From the NCBI RefSeq assembly GCF_014489615.1, contig NZ_CP060825.1:1777501-1841500 (forward strand): DNA of 64,000 nucleotides. The letters run 5' to 3'. A model generated the notes under the pieces. It ran no database searches and had not been told where the DNA came from. It saw nothing but the letters and a program-made list of their open reading frames with translations. A program made the position numbers and the translations under genes. The stretch is from Streptomyces genisteinicus. Its GTDB lineage: Bacteria; Actinomycetota; Actinomycetes; Streptomycetales; Streptomycetaceae. This document shows positions 46,603 to 55,709 of this stretch, piece by piece. The number at the start of each line of letters is the position of its first letter. Position 1 is the stretch's first letter.

Positions 46603-47745
46603 TCAGAGCAGCTCGCGCAGCCTCCCCGCGAGGAGGTCCCAGCGCCAGCGCTCCTCCACCCAGGCGCGGCCCCGCTCGCCCATGCGGCGGCGGAGGTCGG
46701 GGTCGCGGAGCAGGGTCACGATGCGGTCGGCGCAGTCGGCGGGCTCCCCGCCGCGCACGACCCAGCCGGTCTCGCCGTCGAGCACGGCGTCCGGAGCGCC
46801 GCCGGAGTCGCCGGCCACCACCGGGAGGCCGGTCGCCGAGGCCTCCAGGTAGACGATGCCGAGGCCCTCCACGTCCAGCCCGCCGCGCCGGGTGCGGCAC
46901 GGCATCGCGAAGACGTCGCCCGCGCCGTAGTGCGCGGGCAGCTCCGACCAGGGCACGGCCCCCGTGAAGCGGACCGCGTGCGCCACGCCCGTGCGCCCCG
47001 CGAGGGCGCGCAGGTCCTTCTCGTACGGCCCGCCCCCGACGACCAGGAGGACGGCGTCCGGCACCTGCGCGAGGATCGCGGGCATCGCCCGGATCAGCGT
47101 GTCCTGGCCCTTGCGCGGCACGAGCCGCGACACGCAGACGACCACCGGCCGGTCGCTGAGCCCCAGGCGTTCGCGGACCCGGTCGCCGCCGGAGCCCGGG
47201 TGGAAGGTCTTCTCGTCGACGCCGGGCGGCAGCTGCACCATGCGGGCGGCGGCCTGCGGGGTGAGCGCCCGGGCGATCCGCGAGCGGGTGTACTCGCCGA
47301 GGTAGGTGATGGTGTCGGTGCCCTCGCCGATCCTGCGCAGCAGCTGGCGGGAGGCGGGGAGCTGGGCCCAGCCCGCCTCGTGGCCGTGCGTGGTGGCCAC
47401 GAGGCGCCGCGCGCCCGCCGCGCGCAGGGACGGCGCCATCAGCCCGAGCGGCGCGGCCGCCCCGAACCACACGGACTCGCAGCCGTGCTCGCGCAGCAGG
47501 CCCACGGCCCGCCGGGTGACCCTCGGGGTGGGGAGCAGCATCGTGGTGCGGTCGCGGACGACGGTGAACGGCTGCTCGGCGTCGAAGGCCGCCGTCGCCT
47601 CCTCGCCCTCCCGGCCGCGCTTCCAGGTGGAGGCGTAGACGACGATGCGGCCGGGGTCCAGCCGCAGCGCCATGTTGTGCAGGAATGCCTGGATGCCGCC
47701 GGGCCTGGGCGGGAAGTCGTTCGTCACGATCAGCGTCTTGTGCAT
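46603..47745 (-). CDS. GT4 glycosyltransferase, PimB'-like
   Basis: GT-B glycosyltransferase of 380 residues. LIVTNDFPPRPGGIQAFLHN, THGHEAGW, LPPGVD, VVCVSRLVPRKGQDTLIRAM and the donor-site FAMPCRTRRGGLDVEGLGIV closely resemble mycobacterial PimB' (mannosyltransferase of phosphatidylinositol mannoside synthesis). It sits next to the acyl-CoA ligase, as pimB' sits next to fadD15 in M. tuberculosis. TACTGT (minus strand, 47754-47759) eight bases before the ATG suggests a leaderless mRNA. Confidence 0.9.
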   Translation of the reverse strand: MHKTLIVTNDFPPRPGGIQAFLHNMALRLDPGRIVVYASTWKRGREGEEATAAFDAEQPFTVVRDRTTMLLPTPRVTRRAVGLLREHGCESVWFGAAAPLGLMAPSLRAAGARRLVATTHGHEAGWAQLPASRQLLRRIGEGTDTITYLGEYTRSRIARALTPQAAARMVQLPPGVDEKTFHPGSGGDRVRERLGLSDRPVVVCVSRLVPRKGQDTLIRAMPAILAQVPDAVLLVVGGGPYEKDLRALAGRTGVAHAVRFTGAVPWSELPAHYGAGDVFAMPCRTRRGGLDVEGLGIVYLEASATGLPVVAGDSGGAPDAVLDGETGWVVRGGEPADCADRIVTLLRDPDLRRRMGERGRAWVEERWRWDLLAGRLRELL

Positions 47746-47814
47746 CGCCGCCGACAGTACCCAACGCGCCCCCGGCAGCGGACGCGGCCCCGGCGCAGGC
47801 CTCCCGCCCCACGA

Positions 47815-47859
47815 CCCGTGCGCCACCGCCCCGGCCCGCATCCCGTGCGCCACCGCCCC
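47815..47859. repeat. Direct repeat of 18 bp
   Basis: CCCGTGCGCCACCGCCCC occurs at 47815-47832 and 47842-47859, a 27-bp period, in the divergent promoter region of the two glycosyltransferases. Confidence 0.7.
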
Positions 47860-47980
47860 CGACCCGCCCACCCGGCGGCCCCGCCACCACCCCCGGCCCG
47901 CCCGCCGGGCTCATTACCGGGCCCGCGGGGACCCTCCCGGCATGATGGGCAGCCACGGCGGCGGAGACGAGAGGCAGCAG

Positions 47981-49216
47981 ATGGCGAAGGCGCCCCGCGG
48001 CACGGGCGCCGCCCTGCCCCTGGCGGTGTGGGCGGCGACCCGGACGGTGCTGCTCCTGTTCGTGCTCGGTCCGCTCACCTTTCCGGGCCCCGACGTGACG
48101 ACCGACGTGTCGGTGATCTACCGGGGCTGGTACGAGGTGCTGCGCACCGGCACGTTCCCGCTGGACGACGTCACCTGGCAGTATCCGCCCGCGGCGGCGC
48201 TCGCGATCCTCTCCCCCGGGCTGCTGCCGTGGCTCCCCTACGACACGGCCTTCTTCGTCCTGGTGTGCCTGTGCGACCTGCTCGTCCTGCTGATGCTGCG
48301 GGCGGCGCAGCGGCCGGACGCCCGGCAGCGGGCCGTGTGGGCCTGGGTGGCCGGGGTGCCGCTGCTGGGACCGACGGTCTACGCGCGCTACGACCTGATG
48401 GTCACGGCGGTCGCCGTGGCCGCCCTGCTCGCGGGGGCGCGGCGGCCCCGGGTGCTGGGCGCGCTGGCGGCGTTCGGCGCGCTGCTGAAGGTGTGGCCGG
48501 TGCTGCTGCTGGTGGGCGTGGAGCGGGGCCGGGCGGCGCGGCGGGCGTGGGGTGCGGCCGCCGTGACGGCCGTGGCGCTGACGGCCGGCTTCGTGGTGGC
48601 GATGCCGGGTGCGACGGCGTTCCTCGGCTTCCAGCGCGACCGGGGCACGGAGGTCGAGTCGCTCGGCGCGCTGGTGTTCCATGTGGCCCGCCATCTCGGG
48701 TGGCGCGGCGAGGTGCTGCTGAACTACGGCTCGGTCGAGTTCGTCGGACCGTACGTGGGGGTGGTGAGCGCCGTCGCCCTGGCGCTCAGCGCGGCCGCGA
48801 TGGTCTGGCTGCTGGTGTGGCGGCTGCGGGCCCGGGAGTGGGGGCCGGCGACGACGGCGGACGCGGCGTTCACCGCGGTGCTGCTCTTCACGGTGACCAG
48901 CCGGGTGATCAGCCCGCAGTATCTGGTGTGGCTGGTCGGGCTGGCGGCCGTCTGCCTGGTGCGCCGGGAGACGCGGATGGGGCGTCCGGCGCTGCTGGTG
49001 CTGGCCGCCACCGCCGTGACCGTGCTGGAGTTCCCGGTCTGGTTCGGCCATGTGGTGGCGAGCGACGCGCTCGGCATCGGGCTGCTCGTCGCGCGCAACG
49101 GGCTGCTGGTGGCCGCGGCCGTCGTCGCCGGGCGCCGCCTGTGGGAGGGCCCGGCCGGGGCCCCGGCCGGCGTCAGCCCAGGCGTTCGCGCAGATGGTCG
49201 CGCCACTGCGCGGTGA
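47981..49216 (+). CDS. GT87-type membrane mannosyltransferase
   Basis: Polytopic membrane glycosyltransferase of 411 residues of the DUF2029/GT87 kind, which use polyprenyl-phosphate mannose. About ten hydrophobic helices span the protein; the first loop carries DVSVIYRGWYEVLRTGTFPL and WQYPPAA, the usual place of the catalytic aspartate. GAGAGG is six bases before the ATG at 47981 (47942 and 47945 are alternatives). Divergent from the PimB-like gene, so lipoglycan or PIM assembly is plausible. Its last 44 bp overlap the oppositely oriented peptidase gene. Confidence 0.85.
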   Translation: MAKAPRGTGAALPLAVWAATRTVLLLFVLGPLTFPGPDVTTDVSVIYRGWYEVLRTGTFPLDDVTWQYPPAAALAILSPGLLPWLPYDTAFFVLVCLCDLLVLLMLRAAQRPDARQRAVWAWVAGVPLLGPTVYARYDLMVTAVAVAALLAGARRPRVLGALAAFGALLKVWPVLLLVGVERGRAARRAWGAAAVTAVALTAGFVVAMPGATAFLGFQRDRGTEVESLGALVFHVARHLGWRGEVLLNYGSVEFVGPYVGVVSAVALALSAAAMVWLLVWRLRAREWGPATTADAAFTAVLLFTVTSRVISPQYLVWLVGLAAVCLVRRETRMGRPALLVLAATAVTVLEFPVWFGHVVASDALGIGLLVARNGLLVAAAVVAGRRLWEGPAGAPAGVSPGVRADGRATAR

Positions 49217-50405
49217 AGTCCTCGACCGTGACGCCCAGCTCCCGGGCCAGGGCGTGCTCGACGGCGCCGTCCCGGTGCTCCGCCGCGCCGACCGACCGGT
49301 AGACGCCGGTGAGGCGCTCCTCGCCCCAGCGCTCCGCGATCAGCTCGCACGCCAGCCAGCCGCCCTCGTAGGCCCGGGCCAGCGCCCCCGCGTCGCCGCC
49401 GAAGGAGAACGCCTGGTCGTCGGGGAGCGCGGACGGCAGATCGCCCGCCCGGACCGCGTCGCGCAGTTCGGGCGCGATCTCCTCGGCGCTGCGCCCGCTG
49501 CCGCGGTAGGCGACCCAGTCGGCGAAGCCCTCGGAGAGCCACATGGGTGTGGCGGCCGAGGTGTGGGCCCGGGTCGCGACGTGGACGGTCTCGTGGGTGA
49601 GCACGACGTCCTGACCGTGCTCGCCGAGGAGTCCGTACGCCTCGGGGTTGACGACCACCCGGTCGGCGGGGGCGTCCGGTCCGCCTCCGCTCCTGCCCGT
49701 GGTGACGGCGGCGATGCCCCGGAACCCCGCCGCCGGGGCGCCCAGCAGCCGGCCCATGTCCTCCAGGGACGGCGGCACCAGCACGACCACCCGGCCCGCC
49801 CACTCCTGCGGCCAGGCGTCCGTGACGGCGGGCACCGCCAGGTCGGTGGCGGCGGCGAGCTCCCGCAGCCTCTTCGGGTCCTGTCCGACGCCGAGCACCA
49901 GGCTGCGGCTGCCGCGCACGGCCTCCACGTCGCCCTGCTGCCACAGCTGCTGCGGTGCGCCGCTGCCGGGCCGGTCGGCCGTGACGTACCAGCGGCCGTC
50001 GCGCTCGGCGAGTTCGACGATGCGGGAGGCGACGACGGGTGCCGTGTCGTAGCCGTCGACGCGGTAGCGCAGCTCGGCGTCGGCGACGGCCCGGCCGCCC
50101 TGGTGGCGGACGCCCCGGACGGTGTACTCCCAGCTGCCGAACGGCACGTCGGCGAAGTTGTCGAACTCCGTGCCCTGGGCTTCGCGCAGGGCGCCGGCCC
50201 GGGGGTCGAGCACATCGAGCCAGGCGGCGCGGTCGTGGCGGAGGACGGCGTCCGCACGGGCGTCGAGGGTGCGCCGGACGGCCTCGGCGGTCGGGTCGAC
50301 CGGGGCGGTCCGGGAGGTGCAGGCGGGCAGCAGCAGCACGACGGCGAGGCCGAGCCCCGCCGTACGCCGTGCCGCCGCGCGTGCCGCGCGCCCGTGACCT
50401 GCCAC
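49173..50405 (-). CDS. Lipoprotein with gluzincin-type peptidase motif
   Basis: Predicted lipoprotein of 410 residues. The signal peptide ends in LLLPAC, a lipobox. A beta-rich region (40-200) precedes a peptidase part with LTHETVHVA (HETVH, residues 271-275) and WLSEGFADWVAY supplying the third zinc ligand, as in peptidase_MA-like gluzincins. Substrate unknown. TACGAT (minus strand, 50413-50418) ends seven bases before the GTG, so leaderless. The 3' end overlaps the GT87 gene by 44 bp tail to tail. Confidence 0.82.
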   Translation of the reverse strand: MAGHGRAARAAARRTAGLGLAVVLLLPACTSRTAPVDPTAEAVRRTLDARADAVLRHDRAAWLDVLDPRAGALREAQGTEFDNFADVPFGSWEYTVRGVRHQGGRAVADAELRYRVDGYDTAPVVASRIVELAERDGRWYVTADRPGSGAPQQLWQQGDVEAVRGSRSLVLGVGQDPKRLRELAAATDLAVPAVTDAWPQEWAGRVVVLVPPSLEDMGRLLGAPAAGFRGIAAVTTGRSGGGPDAPADRVVVNPEAYGLLGEHGQDVVLTHETVHVATRAHTSAATPMWLSEGFADWVAYRGSGRSAEEIAPELRDAVRAGDLPSALPDDQAFSFGGDAGALARAYEGGWLACELIAERWGEERLTGVYRSVGAAEHRDGAVEHALARELGVTVEDFTAQWRDHLRERLG

Positions 50406-50511
50406 GCTGCCGATCGTACGGAAAGCGGCGGCGCGAGGCGGACCGGGACCGCCCCCCGAGGGGCCATGCGGCCCCCGGGGCCCGCCGGGCGCGGTCCTGC
50501 GGGAGGGCGGG

Positions 50512-51546
50512 TCAGACGCGGGTGACCGCGTGCACGGGCATCATCCCGACGGGGTCGTAGCGGACGGAGGCGCCCGGGTAGGGCGCGTGGACGACCTGGC
50601 CGTTGCCCATGTACATCCCGACGTGGCTGGCGTCGCCGCGGTAGGTGACGATGTCGCCGGGTCTCGCCTCGGAGAGCGGGATGCGGCGGCCGGCGTTCGC
50701 CTGGGCCTGGGAGGTCCGCGGCAGGCCGACGCCCGCCTGTGCGTAGGACCACTGCACGAGGCCCGAGCAGTCGAAGCCGGAGGGACCGCTGGCGCCCCAC
50801 ACGTACGGGCGGCCCACCGCGCCGCGGGCGGCGAGCGCGGCGGCCGAGGCGTGCCGGGAGCTCGCGGGGAGGCCGTCGAGGCCGGGCGGGACGCCGTCGC
50901 GCCCGCTGCGCGAGGCGCGGTCGAAGGCGTCGCGTTCGGCGTCCGGCAGGCTGTTCAGCAGCCGGCGGGCCTCGGCGAGCTTGCGTTCGACGCTGCGCTT
51001 GTGGCGGGCGACCTCGGCGCGGCTGCGCTCGAGTTCGGTCAGGTCCCGGGCGGCCTCGGCGCGCTCCTGTCCCAGGTCGCGCTGTCTGCTGCGGAGTTCG
51101 CTCAGGGTGTGCGCCTGGCGTTCGCCGACGCGGTCGAGGACGGCGGCCCGGTCCAGGTAGGTGTCGGGGTCCGCGGAGAGGAGGAGTTCGAGCGCCGGGT
51201 CGACGCCGCCGGAGCGGTACTGGGCGCCCGCGACGGTGCCGAGGGTGTCGCGCATCCGGTTGATGCGCTCCTGGCCGCGGGCGACGCTGTCCTGGGCGTG
51301 CGCCACCCGCTCGCGGAGCCGGGCGGCGTCCTCGCGGGCCTTGTTGAAGCGCTCGGTGGCCTGTTCGGCCTCCTGGTGGAGCCGGTCGACCTGGGCGCGG
51401 GTGGCCCGGGCGGGTTCGCGGGGCTCGGCCCCCGCGGGGGTCGCGCCGAGCCCGGCGGCCGCGGTCGCCGCCGCGGCGGCGGACAGCACGGTGGTCCGGG
51501 CACTCGATGCGAGACCGGTCTGTGAGGGTCGGCGGTGGGACACCAC
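50512..51546 (-). CDS. NlpC/P60 endopeptidase (RipA-like), copy 1
   Basis: Secreted peptidoglycan endopeptidase of 344 residues. After a signal peptide (first 40 residues, ending PAGAEP) comes a long coiled coil (45-200) and the NlpC/P60 domain with Cys260 in GFDCSGLVQ, His in SHVGMYMGNG and a further His in VVHAPYPG. The coiled coil often autoinhibits such enzymes. GTG at 51546 after GGAAGGGAG. A TACTGT box (minus strand, 51608-51613) lies about 60 bp upstream. Paralogue of the next gene. Confidence 0.92.
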   Translation of the reverse strand: MVSHRRPSQTGLASSARTTVLSAAAAATAAAGLGATPAGAEPREPARATRAQVDRLHQEAEQATERFNKAREDAARLRERVAHAQDSVARGQERINRMRDTLGTVAGAQYRSGGVDPALELLLSADPDTYLDRAAVLDRVGERQAHTLSELRSRQRDLGQERAEAARDLTELERSRAEVARHKRSVERKLAEARRLLNSLPDAERDAFDRASRSGRDGVPPGLDGLPASSRHASAAALAARGAVGRPYVWGASGPSGFDCSGLVQWSYAQAGVGLPRTSQAQANAGRRIPLSEARPGDIVTYRGDASHVGMYMGNGQVVHAPYPGASVRYDPVGMMPVHAVTRV

Positions 51547-51734
51547 GGGCCGCGCTCCCTTCCGCACACGTCGCTGAACGCGAAGGACTGGGGATGTTGC
51601 GCGGCAGACAGTAGCCGTGCGACCACGCGGCGGCCAACGACCGCGGCGGGCACGCACAGTGACGCCCCGCCGGAAACACAGGTCACCGGCGGGGCGCGAC
51701 GTCAGCGGAAGGGGACGGAATTCCCCCGTTCGGA

Positions 51735-51759
51735 CGGGTGTGGGAGTCTCCCGCACCCG
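51735..51759 (-). terminator. Stem-loop terminator after NlpC/P60 copy 2
   Basis: CGGGTGTGGGA pairs with TCCCGCACCCG (one G-U pair) 15 bp past the stop at 51775. Confidence 0.65.
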
Positions 51760-51774
51760 CCGTCGGACGGTCCG

Positions 51775-52800
51775 TCAGATACGCACGCCGAACTGGAAGG
51801 GCATGTTGTTGATCGACTCGTAGCGCACGTTGGCGCCCGGCTTCGGGGCGTGCAGCACCTGGCCGTTGCCGGCGTAGAAGCCGACGTGGTGCAGGTCGCC
51901 GTAGAAGATGACCAGGTCGCCCTGCTGGAGTTGCCCCTGGGAGTAGATCCGGGTACCGGCGTTGGCCTGCGACTGGCTGGTGCGCGGGATGGAGACACCG
52001 GCCTGGGCGTAGGCCCAGGAGGTGAGGCCGGAGCAGTCGAAGGAGCTCGGTCCGGAAGCGCCGTAGACGTACGGGGTGCCGATCTTGGACTGGGCGGCGG
52101 CGAACGCGGCGGCCGCGCGCTGCGACGCGGGGACGGAGTTGCCCAGGTCGGCGCGGGCGCTGGCCCGGTTGGCGCGGGTGTCGTCGGCGGCCAGCGCGGC
52201 ACGCTCGGCGGCGGTGAGGGAGTTGAGCAGCTTCTGCGCGTCCGCGAGCTTGGCCTGGACTTCCTTCTTCTTCTCGCCCAGTTCCTTGCGGGTGTCCGCC
52301 AGGTCCGTCAGCTTGCCCTGGGCCTCCTGGCGCTGCTGCGCGAGGGTGCGCTGCTTGGCCTGGATCTCCTGGATGGCGTCGGTCTGCTTGGCGCCGAGCT
52401 GGTCCAGCGCGGAGGCCTTGTCCAGGTAGGTGTCGGGGTCGCCGGAGAGGAAGAGCTGGAGCGAGGGGTCGATCCCGCCGGAGCGGTACTGGGCGCTCGC
52501 GACCGAACCGAGGCTGTTGCGGAGGGTGTTGAGCTCCTCCTGACCGCGCGCCACCTTGTCCTGGAGCGCGTCGATCTGCTCGTCGAGCTTCTCCTGCTTC
52601 TCCTTGGCCCCGTTGTACTTCTCGGTGGCCTTCTCCGCCTCTTCGTAGAGCTTGTCGACCTTCTCCTTGACCTCGCTCTTGCTCGGCTTCGGGTCGGCCT
52701 GGGCGGTCTGGGCGGAGAGGGCGACGGCGGCTGCGGCGGTCGCGGTGAGCACGGTCACACGGGTGCGGCTCGGCTGCTTGGGACGACGGTGGGACGCCAC
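51775..52800 (-). CDS. NlpC/P60 endopeptidase (RipA-like), copy 2
   Basis: Secreted endopeptidase of 341 residues with the same layout as its neighbour: signal peptide ending AQTAQA, charged coiled coil (40-200), NlpC/P60 domain with Cys256 in SFDCSGLTSW, His in LHHVGFYAGNG and VLHAPKPG. It ends with the same kind of motif (NMPFQFGVRI). GTG at 52800 with AAGGAG. It is expressed from its own promoter with a leader of about 160 nt. In mycobacteria the matching position holds an NlpC/P60 gene (Rv2190c). Confidence 0.93.
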   Translation of the reverse strand: MASHRRPKQPSRTRVTVLTATAAAAVALSAQTAQADPKPSKSEVKEKVDKLYEEAEKATEKYNGAKEKQEKLDEQIDALQDKVARGQEELNTLRNSLGSVASAQYRSGGIDPSLQLFLSGDPDTYLDKASALDQLGAKQTDAIQEIQAKQRTLAQQRQEAQGKLTDLADTRKELGEKKKEVQAKLADAQKLLNSLTAAERAALAADDTRANRASARADLGNSVPASQRAAAAFAAAQSKIGTPYVYGASGPSSFDCSGLTSWAYAQAGVSIPRTSQSQANAGTRIYSQGQLQQGDLVIFYGDLHHVGFYAGNGQVLHAPKPGANVRYESINNMPFQFGVRI

Positions 52801-53120
52801 GAAGGCGAGCTCCTTCTTCCTCGAGCCGCCTACCGGGCTGTGGGGGGTTCGGGACCCCGGCGTCCGCACGTCGGGCCCCCGGGGGAAACAGGGTCGAACT
52901 GCACGAACTCGGCGGTTCCTTCGCTGCCACCCCGGCTGGGTGATCAACCGCGCGAAGGTTCGAAGCCAGACCTTAGTGACCTTCTTGTGATCAGTTCAAA
53001 TCCTCATCGGAAAAATCTCGGCCCCCAGTGGCATTCTTTACTCACATCACACACGCAGTAGCGGCCACTTGACGCACCGTCCCCCGCAGGCGACCCCAAT
53101 TCGGGCATTGCCGCCGGATG
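52801..53120. other. 320-bp promoter and structured leader of NlpC/P60 copy 2
   Basis: On the minus strand TTGAAC (52994-52999) and TAAGGT (52970-52975) with an 18-bp spacer make a good vegetative promoter. The leader contains a stem CCTTCGC/GCGAAGG (52952-52958 with 52918-52924). Near the gene come CGAACCC (52845-52851) and CCCGGTAGGCGG (52826-52837), which resemble the 3' end of actinobacterial ydaO-type riboswitches. Confidence 0.6.
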
Positions 53121-54485
53121 TTACGAGACGCGCGAAAGCCGCTTGAGGAGCATCGCGGACGCAACCGGGCGCGCCCCCGCCTTGGCCACCCCGTCGGCCA
53201 CCTCGCGGTCGGTCGAGACGACCACCACGGGCCGGCCCGGCGGCTCCGCGCGCACCAGCTGGCGGATGAGTTCGTCGGCGGTGACCCCGGCCTTGGAGAA
53301 CAGCACCCGCACGCCGCGCGGCGGCGCCAGCAGCACCGGCGCCGCCAGTTCCGCGCCGTCGAAGACACAGGTGACCTCGGCCCCGCTCTGCGCGGCCAGC
53401 ATGGAGAGCCCGCCGAGCAGCCGAAGCCGCTGCTTCTCCAGCGGCATGGTCGGATAGCCCGTCTTGGTGACGTTGTAGCCGTCGACCACCAGATGGGCCT
53501 GGGGCAGGGCGAGCAGCTGGTCGAGCAGGGCCGGATCGGTCTCCGAGAGCGCCCTGTTGGCGATGTCCTTGGGCGACATGCGGCCCGGCTCCACCGCGTC
53601 GACCGTGTCGGCCGGATGCATCCCGGCGGGCGGCAGGGCGAGTTCGCGCCGCAGGCCCTGGGCGGCGTCCAGCACGGTGTCCAGCAGCAGCCGCAGCCGC
53701 ATGTCCTCCACGGACCGGCCCTCGCGCGCCGCGCGGCGCCCCGCCTCGACGGCGGCCTCCGCCTCCCCGAGGCGGGCCTTCAGCCGCCGGCTCTCGCTCT
53801 CGGCCGCCGACACCTGGGCCGCCGCCTGCGCCCGCACCGACTCGATCTCGCCCGTGCTGCGGCGCAGCGCCGCCTCACCGCGCTTGAGGTCCGCCTGGGT
53901 GCTGCGCAGCTTGCGGGCGAGCGACTCGCCCTCCTTGCGGGCGGCCTCCAGCTCGCCGCGCAGCCGCTCGGTCTCCGCCTTGGTCTGGGCGCGGGCGTCC
54001 GCGAGTTCCTCGCGCAGCCGCTCGAGTTCGCGGCGGCCCTCCTCGTCGGCGCGCTCGGCGTCGGCCCGCTGGACCTCCTCGCCCGCGGCGGCGACCAGTT
54101 TCACCCATCCGGTGGGCCTCAGGACGTACGCGGCGGCCGCCACGTCCACCGGATCGGCGGCCGCGGGCGGGGCGCCGGCCTCCAGGGCGCCCGCGAGCTC
54201 GGGCTGGCTCTTGGCGAGCCGTTCGCCGATCCGCTGGCGGAAGACGGGGTCGCTCTCCAGTGCGGCGGCCATGGCGTTCCCGGCGAACCGGGCGCGGCGG
54301 GTGGGGGTGAAGCGGGCGTACTGCCGGAGCTGGGCGGGCAGTTCGGTGACGGTCAGCCCGCCGAACGCGTCCGAGACCAGCGCCACGACACGGCGTCTGA
54401 CGCCCTCGGGCAGGGGGCGGTCGAGCGCCTCGGCGGCGTCACCGGCCGCACCGGCCGGCTCCGCGCCACTCGCGGGCTGCTCCAC
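53121..54485 (-). CDS. NYN-domain RNA-binding/nuclease-like protein
   Basis: Protein of 454 residues. An N-terminal helical part (1-130) is followed by a long coiled coil (about 135-255, rich in Glu, Arg and Ala) and a C-terminal NYN/YacP-type PIN-like domain with HLVVDGYNVTKTG, VTCVFDGAEL and VVVSTDREVADGV supplying the acidic residues. YacP-like proteins act on RNA. GTG start with AGGGGTGA upstream. Conserved in actinobacteria near NlpC/P60 genes, as I recall. Confidence 0.87.
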   Translation of the reverse strand: MEQPASGAEPAGAAGDAAEALDRPLPEGVRRRVVALVSDAFGGLTVTELPAQLRQYARFTPTRRARFAGNAMAAALESDPVFRQRIGERLAKSQPELAGALEAGAPPAAADPVDVAAAAYVLRPTGWVKLVAAAGEEVQRADAERADEEGRRELERLREELADARAQTKAETERLRGELEAARKEGESLARKLRSTQADLKRGEAALRRSTGEIESVRAQAAAQVSAAESESRRLKARLGEAEAAVEAGRRAAREGRSVEDMRLRLLLDTVLDAAQGLRRELALPPAGMHPADTVDAVEPGRMSPKDIANRALSETDPALLDQLLALPQAHLVVDGYNVTKTGYPTMPLEKQRLRLLGGLSMLAAQSGAEVTCVFDGAELAAPVLLAPPRGVRVLFSKAGVTADELIRQLVRAEPPGRPVVVVSTDREVADGVAKAGARPVASAMLLKRLSRVS

Positions 54486-54523
54486 GATCCGTCACCCCTG
54501 CCACCTGTGCGGGGCCGCCCCTG

Positions 54524-54766
54524 TCAGGAAGCGGCGCCCGGCCTGTCCACCAGTTCGATCTGGTCCACCGCGTTGCACCAGCGGCAGCGGACCGACTCGA
54601 TGGTCTCACTGACGACGTCACGCTCTTCGACGGTCGGCTCACCGGCGAGGTCCAGATGGACGTACTCGACGACCTTGGACGACCGCGTGACGTCGAAGCG
54701 CGTGAGGTTGCCGCAGAGCGTGCAGCGCCACCGGGTCTCGGCTGTCGGCGAGGGAACCGTCGTCAT
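54524..54766 (-). CDS. Small zinc-ribbon-like protein
   Basis: Protein of 80 residues with two Cys pairs, CTLCGN near residue 15 and CRWC near residue 61, the arrangement of a zinc ribbon, separated by an acidic helix-strand region (GEPTVEERDVVSETIESV). A TAGGAC box lies six bases before the ATG. It is 38 bp upstream of the NYN gene on the same strand. The function is unknown. Confidence 0.75.
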   Translation of the reverse strand: MTTVPSPTAETRWRCTLCGNLTRFDVTRSSKVVEYVHLDLAGEPTVEERDVVSETIESVRCRWCNAVDQIELVDRPGAAS

Positions 54767-54915
54767 GATGCCGTCCTATTCGTCGTACGGATCCGGGTAC
54801 CCGCGGTGCGCCGTCGAACTGCGGATGTACTGCCTGCAACCCTACGGCCTCGGAGCTGGGCGCGGTCACGGCGAGGCACTCCGTCCCGTACGCCCCGTTG
54901 CGCCATGCTCTGTCC

Positions 54916-55632
54916 ATGATCAGTCGGTGGGTCTCCGCGGACGCGGCGCGCGGCGCGCTCCGGGCGGCGGTGAAGGGTCCCGCGGTGACATACGGCCTGA
55001 TCGCGGTGTGCTGCGCGGTCTTCGCCGTCAGTCCGGTCTCCGGCCTGAACCCGGCCTACGGCATCGGCGACGAGGTGCTCGCCGCGCAGGCCGCGTACTT
55101 CGAACGGTGGGGCGTGATCCCCGTCGAACTGATGTCCGCCGACCCCCGTGCCCTGCTCACCCCCCTCACCGCCCTGTTCATCCACGGCAGCTGGCTCCAC
55201 CTGCTGGGCAACATGCTCTTCCTCTACGTCTTCGGCGCGATGACGGAGGAGCGGATGGGCCGGCCGGCCTTCGCCCTCTTCTACCTGGTCACCGGCTACC
55301 TGGCGCTGCTCGCCTTCGCCGTGGCCAACGCGGAGTCCGCCCAGGCGCTGGTGGGGGCGTCGGGGGCGATCTCGGCCGTGCTGGGCGCCTTCCTCTTCCT
55401 CTTCCCCCGGGCCAGGGTCACCAGCCTGTTCCCCTTCCTCCTCTTCCTGCCGCTGCGGTTCCCCGCCTGGGCGGTGCTGGTCTTCTGGTTCGCCCTCCAG
55501 TGGGTGGCGGCCCAGAACGCGGGGAGCGGACCGGGCGTCGCCTACCTGGCCCACCTGGCCGGATTCACCGTCGGCTTCCTGTGGGCGTGGGCCCGCTTCC
55601 GCCGCACCCCGGCGACCGCTTCCCCCGGATGA
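54916..55632 (+). CDS. Rhomboid family intramembrane serine protease
   Basis: Membrane protease of 238 residues with six or seven helices. The catalytic dyad is Ser149 in GASGAISAVLG and His213 in AHLAGFTVGF; FIHGSWLHLLGNMLFL is the conserved loop-2 region. It cleaves membrane proteins within the bilayer; targets unknown. I take the ATG at 54916: CATGCT ends six bases upstream, consistent with a leaderless mRNA, and an upstream TTG lacks support. Confidence 0.9.
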   Translation: MISRWVSADAARGALRAAVKGPAVTYGLIAVCCAVFAVSPVSGLNPAYGIGDEVLAAQAAYFERWGVIPVELMSADPRALLTPLTALFIHGSWLHLLGNMLFLYVFGAMTEERMGRPAFALFYLVTGYLALLAFAVANAESAQALVGASGAISAVLGAFLFLFPRARVTSLFPFLLFLPLRFPAWAVLVFWFALQWVAAQNAGSGPGVAYLAHLAGFTVGFLWAWARFRRTPATASPG

Positions 55633-55709
55633 CGCCGTCCGGCCGGCAAGTAGGCTGGCCCCGTCTGCAGCGGTCCCTCTGCAGCGGCCACCGAGGGAGA
55701 AGGACAGCC

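Noticed and set aside
44129..49051. Very long open frame (about 1,640 codons) on the minus strand
   Set aside because: It runs antisense through the acyl-CoA ligase, repeat region and glycosyltransferases. Its translation is His/Arg/Gly/Pro-rich low complexity; it is a GC-bias artefact.
52801..52999. Canonical ydaO (c-di-AMP) riboswitch
   Set aside because: Only the 3' portion resembles the consensus; the GGGGUGAAUC-type core was not found. Kept as a finding, not annotated as a riboswitch.
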